NCBI RefSeq assembly: GCF_039908635.1
Contig: NZ_CP150918.1
Coordinates: 5,534,001 to 5,598,000, forward strand
DNA: 64,000 bases
Direction: 5' to 3'
DNA from: Pseudomonas purpurea
GTDB lineage: Bacteria > Pseudomonadota > Gammaproteobacteria > Pseudomonadales > Pseudomonadaceae
Part shown: positions 8,874-17,044 of the stretch, piece after piece
Layout: each line of letters begins with the position of its first letter
Position numbering within the stretch: the stretch's first letter is position 1
Notes under the pieces: generated by a model
The model's database searches: none
Seen by the model: only the letters and a program-made list of their open reading frames with translations
What the model was told of the DNA's origin: nothing
Program-made: the position numbers and the translations under genes

Positions 8874-9800
8874 CTACTTCTTTTCGAACCGATAGAACAG
8901 GTTCGGCTCACTCACGATATAGAGCGTCCCGGCCTCGTCCATGGCCACGCCCTCAGCCCGCGGGATGGTGTCTTTCAAGCCATTAAAGCCACCCAGCAGG
9001 GTCATGAAGCTGACCTGCTCGCCCTGCTCGTCGAGTTCGAGCAGCAGGTGAGAGTCGGCGGACAACACCAGGGTATGTCCGGTGCGTGGATCAATCGCCA
9101 GGGCCGACAGGTTGCGCAGGTCCAATTCGTCGCTGGGCAGTTTCTGCTTGTCGCCCGTCAGCGTCTGGCTGCCGTCGCTTTTCCAGGTAAACAGCGCCGG
9201 TGGGCGCTCTTCACCCAACAGCAATTGCTGCTTGCGCGGGTCCCAGGCAATCGCCTCGAAGGCCTTGTTCTGATCCTTGGACGGACCGAGGTCGTACTGG
9301 GGGAAGTTGTTGATGTTCAGCTCAAGGGTGTCGGGCTCGACCTTGACGATGGACAGCACGTGCTTGCGTTCATCGACGATGGCGATCAGGCCGTTTTCCA
9401 TCACCGCCACGCCTTCAGGGTTACCCCAGCCCACCAGTTTGATCTTGCGCAGTACATCACCTTGCAGCGTCAGCTCAGCCAGGAACGGCTTTTTGCCCAT
9501 GACCGAGAATAGGGTCTTGCTCAACGGGTTGTAGGCCAGGTCCGATGCTTCATCGCCTTCCATGCCCGGCAACAGTTTCGCGTCGACTACCGCACGGTAA
9601 TCCGGCAACCAGATACTTTCCTTGCGTGCAGCCGGGCTTTCAAAGCGCTCCGACACCCAAAGCAGGCCACGATCATCCCAATGCATCGCCACCGATACGC
9701 CATACACCACCACCCCGACCAGCAACAGCCAGGAATACCAGCGCATGGAGAAACGCGAGCGGCGAGAAATCTTGAGTTCGGGCAGCGGTTGAGTGTCCAT
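8874..9800 (-). CDS. SdiA-regulated-type beta-propeller protein, copy 2
   Basis: 308-aa paralogue of its downstream neighbour, in tandem 80 bp away. It has an N-terminal membrane anchor (SWLLLVGVVVYGVSVAM) and the same closing signature, PRAEGVAMDEAGTLYIVSEPNLFYRF. Internal repeats include YNPLSKTLFSVMGKKPFLAELTL, NPEGVAVMENGLIAIVDE and FEAIAWDPRKQQLLLGEE, consistent with a six-bladed propeller. The ATG at 9800 is preferred over the TTG just before it. The pair probably arose by tandem duplication; the ligand is unknown. Confidence 0.8.
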   Translation of the reverse strand: MDTQPLPELKISRRSRFSMRWYSWLLLVGVVVYGVSVAMHWDDRGLLWVSERFESPAARKESIWLPDYRAVVDAKLLPGMEGDEASDLAYNPLSKTLFSVMGKKPFLAELTLQGDVLRKIKLVGWGNPEGVAVMENGLIAIVDERKHVLSIVKVEPDTLELNINNFPQYDLGPSKDQNKAFEAIAWDPRKQQLLLGEERPPALFTWKSDGSQTLTGDKQKLPSDELDLRNLSALAIDPRTGHTLVLSADSHLLLELDEQGEQVSFMTLLGGFNGLKDTIPRAEGVAMDEAGTLYIVSEPNLFYRFEKK

Positions 9801-9947
9801 CAAGGAAAGCGTTCCAGAAATTCAGGCTAAGGGTAATAGCACAAGGAGTCAGGCTAAGACGCCCAGAAGCGAAAATTATCCAGATTTGATGTAAAAAAAA
9901 TGGCAAATGGCGGGATTGCCCTTTTACTGCAGATCACAAAAACCAGT

Positions 9948-9989
9948 GTGGGAGCGAGCAGACTGAACGCCTGCCCGACTCTCTCCCAC
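9948..9989. repeat. Single REP-like inverted repeat (GTGGGAGCGAG family)
   Basis: GTGGGAGCGAG and CTCTCTCCCAC form an 11-bp arm pair with one mismatch, just past the stop of the FAA hydrolase gene. A TTTTT tract on the minus strand follows, so it may also terminate the leftward FAA hydrolase-dehydrogenase transcript. Confidence 0.55.
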
Positions 9990-10009
9990 GGGGTTTTTCG
10001 GTGTTTGGG

Positions 10010-10675
10010 CTAGCGAACGCGGCTGGTGAAACGGCTGACGCCGGGCAGTTCCAACACCAGTTCATCGCCGACATTCAGCGGGCCGACGCCCACTGGCGTG
10101 CCGGTGAGAATCACGTCACCGGCCTGCAGCGAGAAGCAGCCGGCCATGTGCTGGATCATCGGCACAATCGGATTGAGCATGGCGCTGCTGTTGCCGTCCT
10201 GGCGAACCTCACCGTTGATGGTCAGGCGAATGCCAATGTCGGCCAGGTCGGCAAACGTACCGGCGGCCACAAACGGTGCAAATACCGCCGCGCCGTCGAA
10301 CGACTTGGCGATTTCCCACGGCAGGCCCTTGGACTTGAGCTCGGCCTGTTTGTCACGCAGGGTCAGGTCCAGCGCGGGCGCGAAGCCGGAGATGGCATCG
10401 AGCACTTCTTCGCGGCTCGGCTTGGTCGACAAGGGCTTGCCGATCAACACCGCGATTTCCGCCTCGTAATGCACCGAGCCACGCTCGGTCGGAATGGTAA
10501 AACCGCCTTCCAGCGGTACCACGCAACTGCCCGGCTTGATGAACAACAGCGGCTCGGTCGGTACCGGGTTATCCAGTTCCTTGGCGTGTTCGGTGTAGTT
10601 ACGCCCGATGCACACCACTTTCCCGAGCGGGAAGTGAATACGCGTACCGTCGACATACTGGTGCTGATAGCTCAT
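10010..10675 (-). CDS. Fumarylacetoacetate hydrolase (FAH) family protein
   Basis: 221-aa cytosolic FAH-fold enzyme, of the group that includes acylpyruvases and oxaloacetate decarboxylase/tautomerase. Metal ligands are visible as HYEAEIAVLIG (Glu71, Glu73) and ALDLTLRD (Asp103), followed by GDVILTGTPVGVGPL near residue 190. The N-terminal VVCIGRNYTEHAKEL is typical of FAHD1-like proteins. It lies 37 bp downstream of the D-2-hydroxyglutarate dehydrogenase-like gene on the same strand and is probably co-transcribed. The exact substrate is not deducible. Confidence 0.85.
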   Translation of the reverse strand: MSYQHQYVDGTRIHFPLGKVVCIGRNYTEHAKELDNPVPTEPLLFIKPGSCVVPLEGGFTIPTERGSVHYEAEIAVLIGKPLSTKPSREEVLDAISGFAPALDLTLRDKQAELKSKGLPWEIAKSFDGAAVFAPFVAAGTFADLADIGIRLTINGEVRQDGNSSAMLNPIVPMIQHMAGCFSLQAGDVILTGTPVGVGPLNVGDELVLELPGVSRFTSRVR

Positions 10676-10712
10676 TACCGACTCCCTTATGGATTCATCA
10701 GGTGCAGCAGTT

Positions 10713-12107
10713 TCAAACAGCGAAGATCTTGCCCGGGTTCATGATGCCGTTCGGGTCGAACACCGCCTTGACCGCTTTCATGTACTCGATCTCAACCGGG
10801 GAACGGCTGTAGGTCAAGTAATCACGCTTGGTCATGCCCACGCCGTGTTCGGCGGAAATCGAGCCGTTGTACTTCTCGACGGTTTCGAACACCCACTTGT
10901 TGACGGTCGCGCACTTGGCGAAGAACTCATCCTTGCTCAGGTTTTCTGGTTTGAGGATGTTCAAGTGCAGGTTGCCATCGCCGATGTGCCCGAACCAGAC
11001 GATTTCGAAGTCCGGGTAGTGCTCGCCGACGATCGCGTCGATTTCCTTGAGGAACGCCGGCACTTTCGACACGGTGACCGAGATGTCGTTCTTGTACGGC
11101 GTCCAGTGGGAAATGGTTTCGGAGATGTATTCGCGCAGCTTCCAGAGGTTTTGCAGTTGCGATTCGCTTTGGCTCATCACGCCGTCCAGCACCCAGCCCT
11201 GCTCCACGCAATGCTCGAAGGTTTCCAGGGCGTGGTTGGCCACTTCCTCAGTGGTCGCTTCGAATTCCAGCAGCGCGTAGAACGGGCAGTCGGATTCGAA
11301 TGGCGCCGGCACATCGCCGCGCGCCAGGACTTTGGCCAGGGCCTTGTCGGAAAAGAATTCAAACGCCGTCAGGTCGAGCTTGCTTTGGAAAGCGTGCAGC
11401 ACCGGCATGATCGAGTCGAAATCGGCGGTGCCAAGCACCATCGCGGTGAGGTTTTTCGGCGCACGGTCCAGGCGCATGGTCGCTTCGACCACAAAACCCA
11501 GAGTGCCTTCAGCGCCGATGAACAGCTGACGGAGGTCGTAACCCGTGGCGTTCTTGATCAGGTCACGGTTCAGCTCCAGCACATCGCCCTTGCCGGTCAC
11601 GACTGTCATGCCAGCGACCCAGTTACGGGTCATGCCGTAGCGAATAACCTTGATCCCACCGGCATTGGTGCCGATGTTGCCGCCAATCTGACTGGAACCG
11701 GCAGAAGCGAAGTCCACCGGGTAGTACAGGCCATTTTCTTCGGCGCGGTTTTGCAGTTGTTCAGTGACCACGCCTGGCTGGCAGACCGCCGTGCGGTCGG
11801 TCAGGTTCACGTCGAGGATCTGGTTCATGTAGTCGAACGACACCACCACTTCGCCATTGGCGGCGACGGCGGCAGCGGACAGACCGGTGCGACCACCGGA
11901 CGGCACCAGCGCGACCTTGTGTTCATTGGCCCAACGGACAATGGCCTGGACCTGTTCGGTGGTCTTGGGAAACACAATGGCCGTCGGGGCCGGGGCGAAA
12001 TGCTTGGTCCAATCCTTGCCATAAGCATTGAGGGAGTCGGCATCGGTCAGCACCTTGCCAGGCTCAACCAGGGTCTTCAGCTCATCAATCAGGGCAGGAT
12101 TGGTCAT
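10713..12107 (-). CDS. FAD-linked D-2-hydroxyglutarate dehydrogenase-like oxidoreductase
   Basis: Probable D-2-hydroxyglutarate dehydrogenase, which oxidises the D-2-HG made as a by-product of SerA back to 2-oxoglutarate. The protein is 464 aa from the ATG at 12107 (MTNPALIDELK); an in-frame extension to 12137 looks untranslated. The FAD-binding PCMH domain shows VPSGGRTGLSAAAVA and the GGNIGTNAGGIKVIRYG loop. The C-terminal FAD-linked oxidase domain has WFGHIGDGNLHLNI and ends with HGVGMTKRDYL...DPNGIMNPGKIF. Its divergent arrangement with serA supports the substrate; other D-2-hydroxyacids such as D-lactate remain possible. Confidence 0.85.
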   Translation of the reverse strand: MTNPALIDELKTLVEPGKVLTDADSLNAYGKDWTKHFAPAPTAIVFPKTTEQVQAIVRWANEHKVALVPSGGRTGLSAAAVAANGEVVVSFDYMNQILDVNLTDRTAVCQPGVVTEQLQNRAEENGLYYPVDFASAGSSQIGGNIGTNAGGIKVIRYGMTRNWVAGMTVVTGKGDVLELNRDLIKNATGYDLRQLFIGAEGTLGFVVEATMRLDRAPKNLTAMVLGTADFDSIMPVLHAFQSKLDLTAFEFFSDKALAKVLARGDVPAPFESDCPFYALLEFEATTEEVANHALETFEHCVEQGWVLDGVMSQSESQLQNLWKLREYISETISHWTPYKNDISVTVSKVPAFLKEIDAIVGEHYPDFEIVWFGHIGDGNLHLNILKPENLSKDEFFAKCATVNKWVFETVEKYNGSISAEHGVGMTKRDYLTYSRSPVEIEYMKAVKAVFDPNGIMNPGKIFAV

Positions 12108-12173
12108 CGACAGAACTCTCGAACAATTCATGGTCATCCTGAGAACGCTTCACGTCGCAGGAATGAGTGTTTA

Positions 12174-12205
12174 GCGGGGAGCGTATGCTAGCATACCGAC
12201 CCCGC
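12174..12205. promoter_or_regulatory. Symmetric palindrome in the D2HGDH/serA divergent promoter region
   Basis: A perfect 14-bp palindrome GTATGCTAGCATAC (12183-12196) is flanked at 3 bp on each side by GCGGGG and CCCCGC arms. The centre contains TATGCT on both strands. On the minus strand TTGGGC lies 18 bp upstream of TATGCT, a plausible sigma-70 promoter for the dehydrogenase. The site could be an operator overlapping the -10 element. No regulator is encoded next to it. Confidence 0.5.
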
Positions 12206-12311
12206 AGGATAGTGCCCAAGGGCGTTCTGCGGTGACGGCTTTCCTGCCGTCCGGGTCAGCTTGCGCTGCTCGATTCCCTGCCATTTTTCTCCGGGATACA
12301 GGTTTACGCAG

Positions 12312-13541
12312 ATGAGCAAGACTTCTCTCGATAAGAGCAAGATCAAGTTCCTTCTTCTCGAAGGCGTCCACCAATCAGCTGTCGACGTCCTCAAGGCGGC
12401 GGGCTACACCAGCATCGAGTACCTCACAGGTTCTCTGCCGGAAGCCCAGCTGAAGGAAAAGATCGCTGATGCTCACTTCATCGGCATTCGCTCCCGTACT
12501 CAACTGACCGAAGAAATCTTCGATCACGCGAAGAAACTGGTCGCCGTGGGCTGTTTCTGCATCGGCACCAACCAGGTCGACCTGAGCGCTGCCCGCGAAC
12601 GCGGTATCGCCGTGTTCAACGCGCCGTACTCCAACACCCGTTCGGTGGCCGAGCTGGTATTGGCCGAAGCGATCCTGTTGCTGCGCGGCATCCCTGAGAA
12701 AAACGCTTCCTGCCACCGTGGCGGCTGGATCAAGAGCGCAGCCAACTCCTTCGAAATCCGCGGCAAGAAGCTGGGCATCGTCGGTTATGGCTCGATCGGT
12801 ACTCAACTGTCGGTCCTGGCTGAAGGCTTAGGGATGCAGGTGTACTTCTACGACACCGTGACCAAGCTGCCGCTGGGCAACGCGACCCAGGTCGGCAACC
12901 TGCACGAACTGCTGGGCATGTCCGACATCGTGACCCTGCACGTTCCGGAAACCGCTGCCACCCAGTGGATGATCGGCGAGAAAGAAATCCGCGCCATCAA
13001 GAAGGGCGGGATCCTGATCAACGCCGCTCGCGGCACTGTGGTTGAACTGCAAGCCCTGGCGGACGCGATCAAGGACAAGCACCTGATCGGCGCGGCCATC
13101 GATGTATTCCCGGTGGAGCCACGCTCCAACGACGAAGAGTTCGAAAGCCCGCTGCGTGGCCTGGACAACGTGATCCTGACCCCGCACATCGGCGGTTCTA
13201 CCGCTGAAGCGCAGGCCAACATCGGTCTGGAAGTGGCAGAGAAACTGGTCAAGTACAGCGACAACGGTACGTCGGTGTCTTCGGTCAATTTCCCGGAAGT
13301 GGCCCTGCCGGCTCACCCTGGCAAGCACCGTTTGCTGCACATCCACGAGAACATCCCGGGTGTGATGAGCGAGATCAACAAGGTTTTCGCCGAAAACGGT
13401 ATCAACATCTCCGGTCAGTTCCTGCAAACCAACGAGAAAGTCGGCTACGTGGTCATCGACGTCGACGCCGAGTACTCGGACCTGGCGCAAGAGAAGCTGC
13501 AACACATCAACGGCACCATTCGTTGCCGCGTGTTGTTCTAA
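12312..13541 (+). CDS. serA: D-3-phosphoglycerate dehydrogenase
   Basis: NAD-dependent oxidation of 3-phosphoglycerate, the first step of serine synthesis. The protein is 409 aa, matching the short SerA type of gammaproteobacteria. The Rossmann motif is GIVGYGSIGTQLS near residue 157. Catalytic Arg, Glu and His occur in NAARGTVV, DVFPVEP and TPHIGGST. A C-terminal ACT domain (HENIPGVMSEINKVFAENGI) is where serine binds. The ATG at 12312 is used; sequence upstream in the frame is not conserved. A canonical terminator follows. Confidence 0.96.
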   Translation: MSKTSLDKSKIKFLLLEGVHQSAVDVLKAAGYTSIEYLTGSLPEAQLKEKIADAHFIGIRSRTQLTEEIFDHAKKLVAVGCFCIGTNQVDLSAARERGIAVFNAPYSNTRSVAELVLAEAILLLRGIPEKNASCHRGGWIKSAANSFEIRGKKLGIVGYGSIGTQLSVLAEGLGMQVYFYDTVTKLPLGNATQVGNLHELLGMSDIVTLHVPETAATQWMIGEKEIRAIKKGGILINAARGTVVELQALADAIKDKHLIGAAIDVFPVEPRSNDEEFESPLRGLDNVILTPHIGGSTAEAQANIGLEVAEKLVKYSDNGTSVSSVNFPEVALPAHPGKHRLLHIHENIPGVMSEINKVFAENGINISGQFLQTNEKVGYVVIDVDAEYSDLAQEKLQHINGTIRCRVLF

Positions 13542-13556
13542 CGCTCAAGCGTCAAT

Positions 13557-13587
13557 AAAAAGGGAGACCCGCGGGTCTCCCTTTTTC
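13557..13587 (+). terminator. Rho-independent terminator of serA
   Basis: AAAAAGGGAGACCC, then CGC, then GGGTCTCCCTTTTT. This is a strong stem ending in a T tract, 15 bp after the serA stop. It is symmetric enough to serve the convergent DUF4399 gene as well. Confidence 0.9.
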
Positions 13588-13602
13588 ATGCCTGAAAACT
13601 GC

Positions 13603-14043
13603 TTACTTGACCGTCACGGTGATTTTTTCCGACACGATGGGTGGATCGAACGGCACGTGGTTCTTGTCACCCAGCTCCAGTTGCAGTGTATGTTTGCCCG
13701 GAGCCAGTTTGATGTCGGCTTCGGTTTGCGCCTTGCCGAAGTGCATGTGATTGGCGTCCATCGGGATGGGCATGTTCTCGGCCGGCAGTTTGTCGACATC
13801 GATCAGCAAGTGGTGGTGACCGGTGTTTTTGGTCTGGTCGCCCGCTGGCGCCAGGGCAACGCCCTCGACCGCGAACTTGACCTTGAAAGATTCGCCGACC
13901 GTGGCGCCGTCAGCCGGGGAGACGATATACACTTTCGCATCCTTGGGGGCCGGGGTACGAGGAATCCCGTCTGCAGCACCCGCGAGCATCGAGGCACTCA
14001 GGAGCAAACCGGCCAAAGCGGCACGTGACATAAAGGGTTTCAT
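13603..14043 (-). CDS. DUF4399 periplasmic protein
   Basis: 146-aa secreted protein. A signal peptide (MKPFMSRAALAGLLLSASMLAGA) is followed by a single beta-rich DUF4399 domain. Conserved segments are VYIVSPADGATV, GHHHLLIDVD and HFGKAQTEADIKLAPGKHTLQL. The clustered histidines (GHHHLL, NHMHFG) could bind metal, which is inference only. It converges on serA. Function is unknown. Confidence 0.85.
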   Translation of the reverse strand: MKPFMSRAALAGLLLSASMLAGAADGIPRTPAPKDAKVYIVSPADGATVGESFKVKFAVEGVALAPAGDQTKNTGHHHLLIDVDKLPAENMPIPMDANHMHFGKAQTEADIKLAPGKHTLQLELGDKNHVPFDPPIVSEKITVTVK

Positions 14044-14175
14044 ACTATTCTCCAGTTTTTCGCAAAATCCGTGCGGTTATGACAACTTCGTAGCAATTCG
14101 TTGTCGAAGGCAACCACCACCATAGCAAAGCGAGCCGCAACGGCGCATCGCCCATCAAAATACAAAGGAGTGACC

Positions 14176-14949
14176 ATGCGTTTTTGGCCTGGCCTGTTAC
14201 TGTCTCTGCCGCTTGTAAGCACCTGTGCTTTTGCCGAACTGATCGACGATGTGAATGACCGAGGCGAACTGCGTATCGCCCTGGAAGCCAATACCCCACC
14301 GTTCAATTTCAAGGATGACGGCAAACTCACCGGTTTCGAGGTGGAGTTGGGGCAATTGCTGGCCGGTGAACTCGATGTGCGGGCCGACTTCGTCGTCGCC
14401 GAAGAGTCAGACCTGCTGCCAGGCGTCGAGAGCGGCAAGTACGACATCGCCATCAACCACATAGCAATGACTCCGGAACTCAAAGACCGTTTCGACTTCA
14501 GCGAGCCTTACAGCTATTCCAGCGCACAATTGATTGTGCGCAAGGAAGAGCAACGCCCACTCGGCACTTTGCAGGCACTCAAGGGGCAGGCGCTGGGCGT
14601 GGCGCAAGGCAGCCAGTTCGTTGACCAGGCACGCACCGTGGAAGGCATCGACCTGCGCAGCTACCCCGACGCCCAGCAACCGATCAAGGAAGTGGCCGAC
14701 AAGCAAATCGACGCGGCCATCAGTGATCGCCTGCTGATTCCCTACGCGATCCGCGAAAGCCGTTTACCGGTCAAGGAAGGCGCCAAGGTCGGGCCGACCC
14801 TGAGTCTGGGCATTCCCTTCCAGAAGGGTAACCCGGCCTTCCAGGCCAGCCTCGACAGCGCTTTGCAGCGGATCAAGGCTGATGGCCGGTTGATGGCATT
14901 GTCCGAGAAGTGGTTCGGCATGGACGCGAGCTTGCCGCCAAAACCGTAA
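14176..14949 (+). CDS. Periplasmic amino-acid-type solute-binding protein (SBP_bac_3)
   Basis: 257-aa secreted protein. The signal peptide ends at CAFA|ELIDD. The SBP family 3 signatures follow: RGELRIALEANTPPFNFKDDGKLTGFEVEL, YDIAINHIAMTPELKDRFDFSEPY and a closing LMALSEKWFG. This family binds amino acids or their analogues for ABC importers. No permease or ATPase gene is adjacent, so it is an orphan binding protein. The ATG at 14176 follows AAAGGAGTGACC, a strong ribosome site. The ligand cannot be assigned from sequence. Confidence 0.82.
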   Translation: MRFWPGLLLSLPLVSTCAFAELIDDVNDRGELRIALEANTPPFNFKDDGKLTGFEVELGQLLAGELDVRADFVVAEESDLLPGVESGKYDIAINHIAMTPELKDRFDFSEPYSYSSAQLIVRKEEQRPLGTLQALKGQALGVAQGSQFVDQARTVEGIDLRSYPDAQQPIKEVADKQIDAAISDRLLIPYAIRESRLPVKEGAKVGPTLSLGIPFQKGNPAFQASLDSALQRIKADGRLMALSEKWFGMDASLPPKP

Positions 14950-14967
14950 GGCAAGGGGATTCCCAAT

Positions 14968-14993
14968 GTGGGAACGAGCCTGCTCGCACCCAC
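14968..14993. repeat. Single REP-like palindrome
   Basis: GTGGGAACGAGC and GCTCGCACCCAC are near-complementary arms around CT. It matches the GTGGGAGCGAGC repeat family seen elsewhere in this window and lies between convergent genes. Confidence 0.7.
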
Positions 14994-15008
14994 AGGAACA
15001 GGTGAACC

Positions 15009-15497
15009 CTATTGGATGAGCGCTGCCAACGCGACCGCCGCCTCAGCCAACTCCAGCTCGCTGAACACCTGCACGCCATGGCGGGTCAACAAGGCTGCGG
15101 TAACACCCTCGCCGCTGACCTTGACCCCACTGAAGGTGCCATCATACGTCAGCAGGTTGCCGCAGGACGGGCTGTTGGCCTTCAGCACGGCGATCCGGAT
15201 GGCGTGTCTTTGCACCAGCTCCAGTGCCTGCCGGGCGCCCGAGAGGAATTCGGCGCTGACGTCCTCGCCCTCGCTCGTCATCACCCGTGCACGGCCGTCG
15301 AGGACTTCAATACCCTGCCCGCCCGGAATCTCCGCCGCAGCCCTTGGCGTCGGCAAGCCGCCGGCGACCTCCGGGCACAGCGGCACTACCCGGCCTTCGG
15401 CAATCCACTGCTCCAATTGGTTGAACGGCCCGCTCGCCCCGCCGTCGTAACGCACGCGGTGGCCGAGCAGGCAGCGACTCACAAGGATTTTGTGCAT
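15009..15497 (-). CDS. DUF523 family protein
   Basis: 162-aa cytosolic protein with DUF523 hallmarks. It starts MHKILVSRCLLGHRVRYDGG and continues with PLCPEVAGGLPTPR and LKANSPSCGNLLTYDGTF. Three conserved cysteines (SRCLLG, PLCPE, SPSCG) suggest metal or thiol chemistry, but no activity is established that I can name. It lies 2 bp downstream of the 2OG-oxygenase stop on the same strand, so the two are very likely co-transcribed. Confidence 0.85.
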   Translation of the reverse strand: MHKILVSRCLLGHRVRYDGGASGPFNQLEQWIAEGRVVPLCPEVAGGLPTPRAAAEIPGGQGIEVLDGRARVMTSEGEDVSAEFLSGARQALELVQRHAIRIAVLKANSPSCGNLLTYDGTFSGVKVSGEGVTAALLTRHGVQVFSELELAEAAVALAALIQ

Positions 15498-15499
15498 AG

Positions 15500-16132
15500 T
15501 CAGAACGGCTCGTTGCCCCGCCGCCGAAACCAGCCGGTCAACGACAGGCGATCCCGGGTCGCGGGCATGACTTCATGGGGCACTTCACCCGACAGGAACA
15601 CCACCAGGCAACCGCCGGTCGGCACCACGTCGTGTTCAACACCCTCTTCCAGGTACATGCGCAACTGGCCGCCATGTTCCGGCAGCCAGGCGTCATTGAG
15701 GTAAATCACCGCCGAGACCATGCGCCGGTCGTCGTCGCGAAAGCGGTCGACGTGCTTGAGGTAGAACGCACCGGGCGGGTACAGGGCGAAATGGCTTTCG
15801 AAATCCTCCAGCCCCAGGAACAGCCCGCGATTCATGGCCTCGCGCAGGCTGTCCATCAGCCCCAGGTAGCTGTCGCACGGCTCGGCCTGGCCGGGTTCGA
15901 GCCACTGAATGTGGTCGCCGCGAATCCCCTCGCGAATCTCCGAAAAAGGCCCGCGTCCCACCGCCGCCGGGGCGAGTTCACCCTCAGCCGCACGTTTACG
16001 GCACTCGGCCGCCAGCTCCAGGGTCAGGTCCTGGGGCAGGAAAATATTCTGCTGCGACCAGCCGCGTTCAGCCAGGTCGTCGACGATACGTAACAGCAGC
16101 GGGTGATCAGAGGGTATTTGCATGCCGCGCAT
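15500..16132 (-). CDS. 2-oxoglutarate/Fe(II)-dependent oxygenase (prolyl 4-hydroxylase-like)
   Basis: 210-aa dioxygenase with the double-stranded beta-helix iron triad visible: His127 and Asp129 in YLKHVDRF, and His186 in GEVPHEVMP. Arg195 (RDRLSLTGWF) is the 2-oxoglutarate anchor. PKHD/P4Hc-type proteins of this length hydroxylate proteins or small molecules; the target is unknown. The ATG at 16132 is favoured because AGGA lies at good spacing, with ATG 16123 an alternative. It is adjacent to the DUF523 gene. Confidence 0.85.
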   Translation of the reverse strand: MRGMQIPSDHPLLLRIVDDLAERGWSQQNIFLPQDLTLELAAECRKRAAEGELAPAAVGRGPFSEIREGIRGDHIQWLEPGQAEPCDSYLGLMDSLREAMNRGLFLGLEDFESHFALYPPGAFYLKHVDRFRDDDRRMVSAVIYLNDAWLPEHGGQLRMYLEEGVEHDVVPTGGCLVVFLSGEVPHEVMPATRDRLSLTGWFRRRGNEPF

Positions 16133-16240
16133 AGTATTCCTGTGCCTGAAAATCCGACAGAGCCGTGTAGCGGGCTGATACGAATTCTCGACAACGTGTG
16201 TCTGGCCCCGGAGAATGGTCGCCTGCTGACAGGAGTCCCT

Positions 16241-16993
16241 ATGCGCCGTTTGCTTTTCTCACTGTTGATGTTCTGCACGTTGCCCGCCTGGGCAGACGGC
16301 CACGACCAGTTGTACAAGGTCGCCGGTTGGCCAGAACAACGCGCGCATTTCAGTGATGCCCTCACCGCCGCCCAGCAACGTTATCAAAACAGCCTGCCGC
16401 CCGCCGTGTTCCAGGCGCTGGTGAATAACAGCAATCAGCGCTTTTCGCCCCAGGCCATGGATCGTCGCGCCGAGGCGCAGTTGCGCCAGAACCTCAGCGA
16501 CCCGAAACCGGCGCTGGCGTTCTTTCAGTCGCCGCTGGGACGCAAGATTATCGCCGCCGAGCTGCTGGCGACCCGTCGCGATCAATTGGCCAAGAACGCC
16601 AAGGGCCTGCCGAAGATGGAGGCCAGCGACACTCGCCAGCTCATCATCGGCCATCTGGCCCAGGCATTGCCCGCACGCGAAGCAGGGGCCGAAGTCAGCC
16701 TGGCCATCGCTGGCGTGGCTGCCGACAGCCTGAGCCAGATGATCCCCGGCCTGCTCGGAGGCGGTCAGGCCCAAGGTATGCTGAACGGTCAGCGCCAGCG
16801 CTTGATGGAACAGATCGGCGCCGACCTGAACAACACCCTGCTTTACGTGTACCGCGACTTGTCCGACCCGGAGCTGGAAGAGTTTGCCACCTTCGCCGAA
16901 TCGACCGAGGGCAAGGCTTACTATCAGGCCGCGTTGGCCGCCATTCGCGCAGGTCTGGCGGTGGGGCAAAGCGCGTCGAACCTCAGCCAGTAA
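16241..16993 (+). CDS. DUF2059-like secreted protein
   Basis: 250-aa protein with a signal peptide (MRRLLFSLLMFCTLPAWA). It has two related helical segments, FFQSPLGRKIIAAELLATRRDQ near residue 95 and FAESTEGKAYYQAALAAIRAG near residue 220. The F-x-SPxGxK pattern is that of DUF2059 proteins. It is probably periplasmic. AGGAGT lies 5 bp before the ATG. Function is unknown. Confidence 0.7.
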   Translation: MRRLLFSLLMFCTLPAWADGHDQLYKVAGWPEQRAHFSDALTAAQQRYQNSLPPAVFQALVNNSNQRFSPQAMDRRAEAQLRQNLSDPKPALAFFQSPLGRKIIAAELLATRRDQLAKNAKGLPKMEASDTRQLIIGHLAQALPAREAGAEVSLAIAGVAADSLSQMIPGLLGGGQAQGMLNGQRQRLMEQIGADLNNTLLYVYRDLSDPELEEFATFAESTEGKAYYQAALAAIRAGLAVGQSASNLSQ

Positions 16994-17044
16994 CCTTTGG
17001 CGCCTGATAAATCGCCTTCGCGGGCAAAGAGGCCGGAACTACCG

